A stretch of 64,000 nt of DNA from Halocynthiibacter sp. SDUM655004 (GTDB lineage: Bacteria > Pseudomonadota > Alphaproteobacteria > Rhodobacterales > Rhodobacteraceae): positions 176,761 through 240,760 of the forward strand of contig NZ_JAPDUG010000003.1 in the NCBI RefSeq assembly GCF_026015885.1, in the 5' to 3' direction. A model generated the notes under the pieces. The model worked only from the letters and a program-made list of their open reading frames with translations. It had not been told where the DNA came from and did not search any database. Of the stretch, positions 46,200-53,368 are shown piece by piece. A program made the translations under genes and the position numbers. Each line of letters opens with the position of its first letter. The stretch's first letter is position 1.

Positions 46200-47276
46200 A
46201 TGCTTTATCGTGAAGCCGGAGATTTCAAAACCACCTATGTCGAAGACGGGCAGACTTTCCCGATCAAATTTGATCGGATTGCCTACTACATTCTGTTGGC
46301 TGTCGCCTTTGGTGTGGTGCCGTTTATCATCAACGATTACTGGGCCAATGCCGTTCTGGTGCCTTTCCTGATTTACGCTGTTGCGGCAATCGGGTTGAAC
46401 ATCCTTGTCGGGTACGCGGGGCAGGTAAGCCTTGGTACGGGCGGTTTCATGGCTGTGGGGGCGTATGCTTGCTACAAGTTGATGACGTCATTCCCCGAAG
46501 TTTCGATCCTGATCCATGTCGTATTGGCAGGAGTCATTACCGCCGCTGTCGGGGTGCTGTTTGGCTTGCCAAGCTTGCGGATCAAGGGGTTCTACCTTGC
46601 TGTGGCAACCCTCGCCGCGCAGTTCTTCCTCGTTTGGCTCTTTAACAAGGTGCCGTGGTTCTACAACTATTCTGCATCTGGCCAGATCTCCGCACCAGAG
46701 CGCACCGTATTCGGCATCGAAGTGACCGGCGCAAACACAGACGCTTGGGCGAAATACCTTGTCTGCCTGATCTTCGTGACAGCCTGTGCATGGCTCGCGC
46801 GCAATCTGACACGCGGCACCACGGGCCGCACATGGATGGCGATCCGCGATATGGATATCGCTGCGGAGATTATCGGGGTGAACCCACTCAAGGCAAAACT
46901 AACGGCTTTTGCGGTAAGTTCTTTCTTCGTCGGGATCGCGGGCGCGCTCTTCTTTGCGGTGTATCTCGGATCGGTTGAAGTGGGCGAAGTCTTCGGAATT
47001 AACAAGAGTTTCCTTGTCCTGTTTATGATCATTATTGGCGGGTTAGGGTCTATTTTCGGAAGTTTCGCGGGCGCGGCGTTCATGGTGTTGATGCCGGTAC
47101 TGCTCAAGAACATTCTCGTGGGCGGCTTGGGCTGGCCCACTGATATCGCGGCGCATTTCGAACTTGTCATTGTTGGCGGCTTGATCGTGGTGTTCCTCAT
47201 TCTGGAACCGCATGGCTTGGCACAGCTGTGGCGCGTCGCAAAAGAAAAATTAAGGTTGTGGCCCTTCCCGCATTAG
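46200..47276 (+). CDS. ABC transporter permease LivM-like
   Basis: A 358-residue permease with about ten membrane helices. The core blocks are AIGLNILVGYAGQVSLGTGG, FYLAVATLAAQFFLVWLFN, the ATPase-contact loop GRTWMAIRDMDIAAEIIGV and FMIIIGGLGSIFGSFAGA. The ATG at 46200 overlaps by one base the stop of a 25-codon open frame in the gap after livH; a GTG three codons earlier is possible. A stretch AAGGGG lies nine bases before the ATG. It is followed by the binding-protein gene after 71 bases. Confidence 0.93.
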   Translation: MLYREAGDFKTTYVEDGQTFPIKFDRIAYYILLAVAFGVVPFIINDYWANAVLVPFLIYAVAAIGLNILVGYAGQVSLGTGGFMAVGAYACYKLMTSFPEVSILIHVVLAGVITAAVGVLFGLPSLRIKGFYLAVATLAAQFFLVWLFNKVPWFYNYSASGQISAPERTVFGIEVTGANTDAWAKYLVCLIFVTACAWLARNLTRGTTGRTWMAIRDMDIAAEIIGVNPLKAKLTAFAVSSFFVGIAGALFFAVYLGSVEVGEVFGINKSFLVLFMIIIGGLGSIFGSFAGAAFMVLMPVLLKNILVGGLGWPTDIAAHFELVIVGGLIVVFLILEPHGLAQLWRVAKEKLRLWPFPH

Positions 47277-47347
47277 TGGGCGGCCCGAATAGATCGAGGG
47301 AAAAACCTTCGGCACGAGACGATTTCAAATTTAGGGAGGACTAAGAC

Positions 47348-48634
47348 ATGAAATTGAAGTTTACAGCATTAGCGGCGGCGGCCGTGGTTTCGGCGGCAGC
47401 GCCTGCGATGGCGGACCTTGTGTTCCCGTCGCTTTCCTATCGTACGGGTCCATATGCGGCGGGCGGTATTCCGTTTGCTGATGGATATGCAGATTACTTC
47501 ACGCTTCTGAACGAGCGTGACGGCGGTATCGGCGGCGAAATGGCCAAGGTGATTGAATGCGAAACCGGCTATAACACTGAAAAAGGTGTTGAGTGCTATG
47601 AGAGCACGAAGGGCGAAGGTTCACTGATTTATCAACCGCTGTCCACGGGCATCACCTATCAGCTCATCCCGAAGGTTACGGCCGATGGAATCGCACTTCA
47701 CACAATGGGTTATGGTCGTACGTCCGCCAAGAACGGTAAGGTGTTCAGCAACGTCTTTAACTATCCTGCGAACTATTGGGATGGTGCCTCGGTTGCGATC
47801 AACCACCTGCTTGACCTGAATGATGGTGACATCAACGGCAAGAAGGTTGCGCTGGTCTATCATAACTCCGCCTACGGCAAAGAACCGATCCGCACGCTCG
47901 AAGAGCTTTCGGCAAAGCACGGCTTTGAACTGACGACGCTTGCTGTTGACCACCCAGGTCAGGAGCAGAAGTCTCAGTGGCTGCAAATCCGCCGCGAAAA
48001 GCCCGATTATGTTCTGATGTGGGGTTGGGGCGTGATGAACCAAGTTGCCATTCAGGAAGCCGCGAACATTCGCTTCCCGATGGAGAATTTCATCGGCGTT
48101 TGGTGGTCTGGTGGCGAGCATGATGTGATCCCTGCTGGCGATGGCGCGAACGGCTATAAAGCTGTGACATTCCACAACGTTGGCAGCGACTTCCCTGTGT
48201 TTGATGACGTGCAAAAGTATGTTGTTGACGCGGGCAAGGCAGCAGGAAACGGCGATCAGATCGGCACAGCGGTTTACAACCGCGGTTTCTATGCAGCGAT
48301 GCTTGCGGCCGAGGCAGCACGCAATGCTCAGGAAATTGCAGGAAAATCCGACATTACCGCCGCTGACATGCTCAAGGGCATGGAGTCGCTTGAAATCACA
48401 GAAGAGCGTATGGCCGAGCTTGGTATGCCAAACTTCGGCCCGTCCTTCACTGTGACCTGCGAAAACCACGGTGGTCCGGGCCTTGGTGCGATTCAGCAAT
48501 GGGACGCGGCAGCGCAAGAATGGTCGCTCATCAGCGATTTCGCGCCCTCTGACACTGAAATTATCGACGCCCTTGTGATGGAAGATTCGATGGCATTCGC
48601 CAAAGAAAACAACATCGAAGAGCGCTGTAACTAA
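47348..48634 (+). CDS. ABC transporter periplasmic substrate-binding protein (LivK-like, Peripla_BP_6)
   Basis: A 428-residue periplasmic binding protein. The signal peptide (MKLKF..., Ala-rich, cleavage near APAMADL) has no lipobox, so the protein is soluble. The type I fold shows GGIPFADGYADYFTLLNERD, ALVYHNSAYGKEPIRTLEEL and ADYVLMWGWGV-like PDYVLMWGWGVMNQVA. A Cys-containing stretch (VIECETGYNTEKGVECYES) and a C-terminal EERCN could form disulfides. It differs from amino-acid LivK enough that the ligand should be treated as unknown; neighbours with CoA ligases suggest an organic acid. GGGAGGAC precedes the ATG. A strong hairpin follows the stop. Confidence 0.9.
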   Translation: MKLKFTALAAAAVVSAAAPAMADLVFPSLSYRTGPYAAGGIPFADGYADYFTLLNERDGGIGGEMAKVIECETGYNTEKGVECYESTKGEGSLIYQPLSTGITYQLIPKVTADGIALHTMGYGRTSAKNGKVFSNVFNYPANYWDGASVAINHLLDLNDGDINGKKVALVYHNSAYGKEPIRTLEELSAKHGFELTTLAVDHPGQEQKSQWLQIRREKPDYVLMWGWGVMNQVAIQEAANIRFPMENFIGVWWSGGEHDVIPAGDGANGYKAVTFHNVGSDFPVFDDVQKYVVDAGKAAGNGDQIGTAVYNRGFYAAMLAAEAARNAQEIAGKSDITAADMLKGMESLEITEERMAELGMPNFGPSFTVTCENHGGPGLGAIQQWDAAAQEWSLISDFAPSDTEIIDALVMEDSMAFAKENNIEERCN

Positions 48635-48641
48635 GAACAGT

Positions 48642-48675
48642 TCCTCCGGCCATTGCCGACGCTTTGGCCGGAGGA
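48642..48675 (+). promoter_or_regulatory. Strong intercistronic hairpin between the binding protein and LivF-like genes
   Basis: TCCTCCGGCCA (48642-48652) and TGGCCGGAGGA (48665-48675) form a perfect 11-bp stem with a 12-base loop, eight bases past the stop codon. Only TCCTTT follows, so readthrough is expected. Such hairpins protect the 3' end of binding-protein mRNA and raise its level over downstream genes. Confidence 0.65.
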
Positions 48676-48692
48676 TCCTTTCAACCTACGAA

Positions 48693-49535
48693 ATGGTGAA
48701 AACTATGCTGGACGCCACACCTGAAACCAAAGGCGAGACCCTGCTTGAGGTCAACAATATCGAGGTGATCTATAACCACGTGATCCTCGTGCTAAAGGGT
48801 GTGAGCCTATCCGTTCCCAAAGGGGGCATCACCGCCCTTCTTGGCGGCAACGGCGCTGGAAAAACGACCACGCTCAAGGCCATCTCCAATCTGCTCCACA
48901 GTGAGCGCGGCGAGGTAACCAAGGGCAGCATCAACTATCGTGGTGAGCGGGTTCAGGATCTCGCCCCTGCGGATTTGGTGCAAAAGGGCGTTATTCAGGT
49001 CATGGAAGGCCGGCATTGTTTTGAGCATTTGACTGTTGAAGAAAACCTAATGACGGGCGCCTATACCCGCAAAGATGGCAAGGGCGCGATCGCGGCGGAT
49101 TTGGAAATGGTTTATGACTATTTCCCGCGTCTGCGCGAGCGCCGTAAGAGTCAGGCGGGTTATACCTCGGGCGGCGAACAACAGATGTGCGCCATCGGCC
49201 GCGCGCTCATGAGCCGTCCGGAAACGATCCTTCTGGATGAGCCGTCAATGGGCCTCGCGCCGCAGCTTGTGGAGCAGATTTTCGGCATCGTGAAATCGGT
49301 AAACGAGAACGAAGGCGTGAGTTTCCTTCTGGCCGAGCAAAACACCAATGTCGCGCTGCGCTTTGCACATTACGGATACATCCTTGAGAGCGGGCGCGTC
49401 GTCATGGACGGCCCCGCGGCTGAATTGCGCGAGAACCCTGATGTTAAGGAATTCTATCTTGGCGTGTCTGACGAAGGCCGCAAATCCTTCCGTGACGTAC
49501 GGAGCTATCGCCGTCGGAAGCGGTGGTTGAGCTGA
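48693..49535 (+). CDS. ABC transporter ATP-binding protein LivF-like
   Basis: A 280-residue LivF-type ATPase. Walker A is GGNGAGKTTTLKAIS, the signature region YTSGGEQQMCAIGRALMSRP, Walker B ILLDEPSMGLAP and the H-loop LLAEQNTN. It has a longer N- and C-terminus than typical LivF (about 235), ending in a basic SYRRRKRWLS tail. The start could also be ATG at 48705; neither has an ideal ribosome site. It ends overlapping or next to the PaaK-like ligase gene and completes the importer. Confidence 0.92.
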   Translation: MVKTMLDATPETKGETLLEVNNIEVIYNHVILVLKGVSLSVPKGGITALLGGNGAGKTTTLKAISNLLHSERGEVTKGSINYRGERVQDLAPADLVQKGVIQVMEGRHCFEHLTVEENLMTGAYTRKDGKGAIAADLEMVYDYFPRLRERRKSQAGYTSGGEQQMCAIGRALMSRPETILLDEPSMGLAPQLVEQIFGIVKSVNENEGVSFLLAEQNTNVALRFAHYGYILESGRVVMDGPAAELRENPDVKEFYLGVSDEGRKSFRDVRSYRRRKRWLS

Positions 49536-49549
49536 TGCGGAGTAACGAC

Positions 49550-50770
49550 ATGGGATTTTACGATCAGCTTGAAACACGCTCTGCCGATGCGCGCGCTGCG
49601 GATATTGCCAAGCAGCTTCCGTTACAGATCGCGCAGGCCAAACGAGCGCCCGCCATAGCGGAAATTCTAAAGGATGTGGATGCCGAGAGCATTGGGTCAG
49701 TCGAGGATTTGGCGTCATTGCCAGTAATCCGAAAGTCTGAACTTGTCTCTAATCAGGCTGAAAACGCGCCTTTTGGTGGTTTTGCCGCGATTGATGCTCA
49801 TGAGTTTGAACATGTTTTCCAGAGCCCCGGCCCGATCTATGAACCAGGGAAGCTCGGCAACGATTGGTGGCGCACAGGGCGGTTTCTTCATGCTGCGGGC
49901 ATCGGCCGTGGTGACATAATCCAGAACTGTTTTGGATATCATCTAACACCTGCTGGAATGATCTTTGAAAGCGGCGCGCGCGCCGTTGGTGCGGCTGTCG
50001 TTCCCGCAGGAACTGGGCAGACCGAGCTTCAAGTTCGAGCCGCTCACGATATCGGTGTCACGGCCTATGCGGGCACGCCGGATTACCTCAAGGTGATCCT
50101 TGATCGCGCCGAGACGGAAGGGGTTAAGTTGAGCATTCGCAAGGCTGCGGTTGGCGGCGGCGCATTGTTCCCTAGTCTACGTCAGGAGTATGCGGATCGA
50201 GGCATTGCGTGTTTGCAATGCTACGCGACTGCTGATCTTGGCAATATCGCCTATGAAAGCGCCGCGATGGAGGGGCTGATTGTTGATGAAGGCGTGCTGG
50301 TTGAGATCGTGACGCCCGGCACTGGAACGCCTGTTGCGCTCGGAGAGGTCGGCGAAGTTGTTGTGACAACCCTTAATCCCGACTATCCGCTCATTCGGTT
50401 CGCGACAGGTGATCTGAGCGCGTTCATGGAAGGTGAAAGCCCCTGTGGCCGCACGAACTTGCGGATTAAAGGCTGGATGGGGCGCGCCGATCAGACAACG
50501 AAGATTAAGGGGATGTTTGTCCGGCCCGAGCAAGTTGCTGATCTGGTGAGCAAGAACCCCGAAGTCGAGAAAGCCCGTGTTGTCGCCAGCCGTGATGGCG
50601 AGCGAGACATGATGACTGTCATGCTCGAAACAGAGGGTGCGAGCGCGGAGGCCTTGGCGGACAGCGTTTTCTCAACGCTCAAGCTAAAGGGCAAGATCGA
50701 ACTTGTTCCTGTCGGGAGCCTTCCAAAGGATGGCAAAGTAATCGACGATCAGCGCAGTTACGACACCTAA
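49550..50770 (+). CDS. Phenylacetate-CoA ligase-like AMP-binding protein (PaaK family)
   Basis: A 406-residue ANL enzyme of the PaaK branch. Features: LASLPVIRKSELV near residue 65, FQSPGPIYEPG in place of the usual SSGTTG P-loop, NCFGYHLTPAGMIFESG, CYATADLGNIAYES as the YG-TE equivalent, TTLNPDYPLIRFATGDLSA and the C-terminal GRADQTTKIKGMFVRPEQV. PaaK members activate aryl acetates and other aromatic acids. The altered P-loop raises doubt about activity or substrate. The start at 49550 has GCGGAG at seven bases; an ATG at 49535 overlapping the livF stop is the alternative. It ends the operon, convergent with the desaturase gene (18-base gap). Confidence 0.85.
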   Translation: MGFYDQLETRSADARAADIAKQLPLQIAQAKRAPAIAEILKDVDAESIGSVEDLASLPVIRKSELVSNQAENAPFGGFAAIDAHEFEHVFQSPGPIYEPGKLGNDWWRTGRFLHAAGIGRGDIIQNCFGYHLTPAGMIFESGARAVGAAVVPAGTGQTELQVRAAHDIGVTAYAGTPDYLKVILDRAETEGVKLSIRKAAVGGGALFPSLRQEYADRGIACLQCYATADLGNIAYESAAMEGLIVDEGVLVEIVTPGTGTPVALGEVGEVVVTTLNPDYPLIRFATGDLSAFMEGESPCGRTNLRIKGWMGRADQTTKIKGMFVRPEQVADLVSKNPEVEKARVVASRDGERDMMTVMLETEGASAEALADSVFSTLKLKGKIELVPVGSLPKDGKVIDDQRSYDT

Positions 50771-50788
50771 ACAGGTGCAAAACAGGCT

Positions 50789-51862
50789 CTAAACTGGCGC
50801 GTTCTTCGTTCCGTAGAGGGCGCGGGCCTGCTTGTAAGTCAGCAGCTTGCGCTCTTTTTCGTCCCATAGACGAAGCTTCACACATGCGAGGCTCTCGCGA
50901 ATACTCAATCGTTGATTCTGGTCGAGACTTGGGTGATCGCGCAGGACATCAGGAAGCCGATAGAACGGAATGCGCGAATAAAGGTGATGCACGTGATGTA
51001 GGCCGATATTGGCTGTCATCCACTGCAAGACACGAGGCAATTCGTAATGCGAGGAGCCGTGGAGCGCGGCATCATGCATTTCCCAATTTTCGCCAACGTC
51101 CCAATGGGTATCTTCGAATTGGTGCTGCACATAGAACAGCCAAACGCCTGCAGTGGCCGCAAGGAGGCTGGTCGGCAGGAAGATCAACACAAGCGGCTTC
51201 CAGCCACCAAAGTATGCGATGAGCCCAAGTGCCACGAGGATCGCGATGTTCGTCCCCATGGCCGATGTCCAGTATTTGCGCGACTTCATAAAGCCGATCG
51301 GTAGGCGATATTGAAGCAGGAAGGTATAAGCAGGACCAATTGCGAAAAGCACGAATGGGCTGCGATAGAGCCTATACTTGAACTTTCCCCACGTTGAGCG
51401 CGCATTATATTCGGCGACGGTCAGCGTCATGATATCGCCCATGCCGCGATGATCGAGATTGCCCGATGCGGAGTGGTGCATCGCGTGTGACCGCTTCCAG
51501 ACGTCGTACGGTGTAAGCGTAAGCACACCGATTGCGCGCCCGACCCAGTCAGATACGGATCGGTTCGTAAAAAAGGCTGCGTGCCCACAATCGTGTTGAA
51601 TAGCAAAGAGGCGCACCAGAAAGCCGGCGTTTACAATGGCGATTGCCAAAGCCAACCACGGGCTGAACGAGATCATCCACCACGCCAATGCCCAAAGAGC
51701 AAAGAACGGAACCAAGGTAACCGCCAACTCAAAAAGACTGCGCCACAAGATTGGTTCGCGGTATTTCGCCAGATGGCGAAGCCAATCGCGCGCAGCCACA
51801 ACCGTAGAATCTGCAGGAGGAGTCGCACCATTGCTTGGTGTGTTGGGGGCGGTGGAATTCAT
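50789..51862 (-). CDS. Membrane fatty acid desaturase
   Basis: A 357-residue di-iron desaturase of the membrane class. Three histidine boxes are present: HDCGHAAFF (about residue 92), HAMHH in KRSHAMHHSASGNLDHRG, and the distal HHVHH in NIGLHHVHHLYSRIPFYRL; the HQFEDTHW element adds a further His. About four to five membrane helices lie between them. Related proteins introduce a double bond in acyl chains of membrane lipids (omega-3/omega-6-like class); regiospecificity cannot be judged. It converges with the PaaK-like gene without room for a terminator and has its own upstream region of about 100 bases before the rpmJ terminator. Confidence 0.9.
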   Translation of the reverse strand: MNSTAPNTPSNGATPPADSTVVAARDWLRHLAKYREPILWRSLFELAVTLVPFFALWALAWWMISFSPWLALAIAIVNAGFLVRLFAIQHDCGHAAFFTNRSVSDWVGRAIGVLTLTPYDVWKRSHAMHHSASGNLDHRGMGDIMTLTVAEYNARSTWGKFKYRLYRSPFVLFAIGPAYTFLLQYRLPIGFMKSRKYWTSAMGTNIAILVALGLIAYFGGWKPLVLIFLPTSLLAATAGVWLFYVQHQFEDTHWDVGENWEMHDAALHGSSHYELPRVLQWMTANIGLHHVHHLYSRIPFYRLPDVLRDHPSLDQNQRLSIRESLACVKLRLWDEKERKLLTYKQARALYGTKNAPV

Positions 51863-51970
51863 GCTCGTCTCGTTCTGGTATTTTTGTTGTCCGAAGCCTA
51901 AGCGCCAACCCAGTACAAAGCCAACATTTCCGTGCCCGACCTTACGTCAATCGAGCGCCTGTTCATTTAG

Positions 51971-52003
51971 GCACAAAAAAGCCGCCTCAAACGGGCGGCT
52001 TTT
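51971..52003 (-). terminator. Intrinsic terminator downstream of rpmJ
   Basis: AAAAGCCGCC (51977-51986) pairs perfectly with GGCGGCTTTT (51994-52003) around a 7-base loop. On the minus strand the stem is followed by a T-run and lies 18 bases past the rpmJ stop. Confidence 0.85.
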
Positions 52004-52021
52004 CTGTATTCTGTCTCTAGC

Positions 52022-52147
52022 TCAGCCTTGGCGGGCTTTGAACCGAGGTTGCGTTTTGTTGATAACATAAACGCGGCCCTTACGACGTACTACGCGGCAG
52101 TCGCGATGACGGTTCTTGAGCGAACGGAGCGAGTTCCGAACTTTCAT
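52022..52147 (-). CDS. rpmJ: 50S ribosomal protein L36 (cysteine-poor form)
   Basis: A 41-residue protein of the large subunit: it starts [20 protein letters not shown] and continues with [20 protein letters not shown], the long zinc-independent L36 form (YkgO type). Only one cysteine remains, so the zinc-ribbon ligands of the C+ form are absent. AAAAGGAGAAGGCC precedes the ATG, and a strong terminator follows. It is a monocistronic gene away from the main ribosomal operons, next to tRNA-Val. Confidence 0.95.
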   Translation of the reverse strand: MKVRNSLRSLKNRHRDCRVVRRKGRVYVINKTQPRFKARQG

Positions 52148-52257
52148 GGCCTTCTCCTTTTATCGCGGCGCGCCAGTGGCGCCTCGGGGTTAAACTTTAC
52201 CCGTTTCCGGGCGGTGAACGCCCCAATGGGGCAATTTGGGGTCATCGCAGTTTGCGA

Positions 52258-52332
52258 TGGTGGGCACGACTGGGTTCGAACCAGTGACCCCTTCGATGTC
52301 AACGAAGTGCTCTACCACTGAGCTACGCGCCC
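52258..52332 (-). tRNA. tRNA-Val (anticodon GAC)
   Basis: The minus strand gives a 75-base cloverleaf with encoded CCA. The acceptor stem GGGCGCG pairs with CGTGCCC (one G-U). The D-arm is AGCTCAGTGGTAGAGC, the anticodon loop TTGACAT closed by CTTCG/CGAAG gives anticodon GAC (valine), and the T-arm has the standard GGTTCGAACC. A small hairpin ATCGCA/TGCGAT (52244-52258) begins at the tRNA 3' end and may mark processing or termination. Confidence 0.96.
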
Positions 52333-52510
52333 AAAACGCTGCGATCCTCTCTGTCCTATCCATTGACCACAGTCTGGCGTTGGCCAAAAACGAATAGGAC
52401 GCGGAAAAACCGCGTCGACTGGCGCTGTCTATATTCGGAGTCGTAGCGGTGTTCAAGGCTTTTGATAGCGATTTATTTGCGTCTATCCGAATTCTCTGTA
52501 GAGTTTAATC

Positions 52511-53368
52511 ATGAGTGACGCTTTTAACCTAAAAATGCCCGAATCCCGCACAACAAGCGTGGTATTTGCATCGCCCCATAGCGGGCGAGACTATGATCGC
52601 TCCTTCCTACGGCAAACAGTTTTGGATGAGCGTTTGATTCGTAGCTCTGAAGACGCGTTTGTTGATCGCCTTTTGACAGCGGCACCTGCACATGGCGCGA
52701 TTCTCATGGCGGCGCGAAAGCCACGTGCCTTTGTTGATTTGAACAGAGATTGTAGCGAGCTTGATTCTGCGCTGATTGAGGGTGTGAAAAAACAGGCGCA
52801 CAATCCGCGTGTGGCCTCTGGCCTTGGAGTGATTCCGCGCGTGGTGTCGGGCAGCCGTGCGATTTATCGCGGCAAGATCAGTCAGGAGGAAGCCTTTGAG
52901 CGTATTCGGGGCTACTGGCGCCCGTATCATGACATGTTGCACACCATTCTAACCCAGAATCAGACGCTGTTCGGTCGGTCGATCTTGGTGGATTGTCATT
53001 CGATGCCACATGAAGCGCTAGAAGTGCTGACCCGCGCAAATCGGCCAAGGCCCGATATCGTAATCGGCGACCGTTTCGGCGCATCAGCGGATGAGGATAT
53101 CGTCGCTCAGATCGAACAGATTTTCAGTGATGCGGGCCTTAGAGTTGCGCGGAATACACCTTTTGCAGGAGCCTATATCGCAAAGCAATATGGGCAACCC
53201 GCCAAGAACCGTCATTGCATTCAAATCGAGATTGATCGCGCGCTCTATATGGACGAGCAGATGGTACTGCCGAATGACAATTTCGGCGCGTTTCAGTCAT
53301 TGATGAAGGATGTCACGGCGCGGATTGCTGATATAGGCCGAGGGGAAATCAGGCTTGCTGCGGAATAG
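52511..53368 (+). CDS. N-formylglutamate amidohydrolase family protein
   Basis: A 285-residue member of the FGase family (HutG-type zinc hydrolases). The zinc and substrate motifs are VVFASPHSGRDYDRSFL at the N-terminus, RAFVDLNRDCSELD, GLGVIPRVVSG, and ILVDCHSMPHEAL. In histidine degradation HutG splits N-formylglutamate to glutamate and formate, but no other hut gene is near, so another N-formyl or N-acyl amino acid may be the substrate. The ATG lacks a strong ribosome site (only GAGTTTAATC). The stop directly abuts the convergent dinB stop. Confidence 0.88.
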   Translation: MSDAFNLKMPESRTTSVVFASPHSGRDYDRSFLRQTVLDERLIRSSEDAFVDRLLTAAPAHGAILMAARKPRAFVDLNRDCSELDSALIEGVKKQAHNPRVASGLGVIPRVVSGSRAIYRGKISQEEAFERIRGYWRPYHDMLHTILTQNQTLFGRSILVDCHSMPHEALEVLTRANRPRPDIVIGDRFGASADEDIVAQIEQIFSDAGLRVARNTPFAGAYIAKQYGQPAKNRHCIQIEIDRALYMDEQMVLPNDNFGAFQSLMKDVTARIADIGRGEIRLAAE

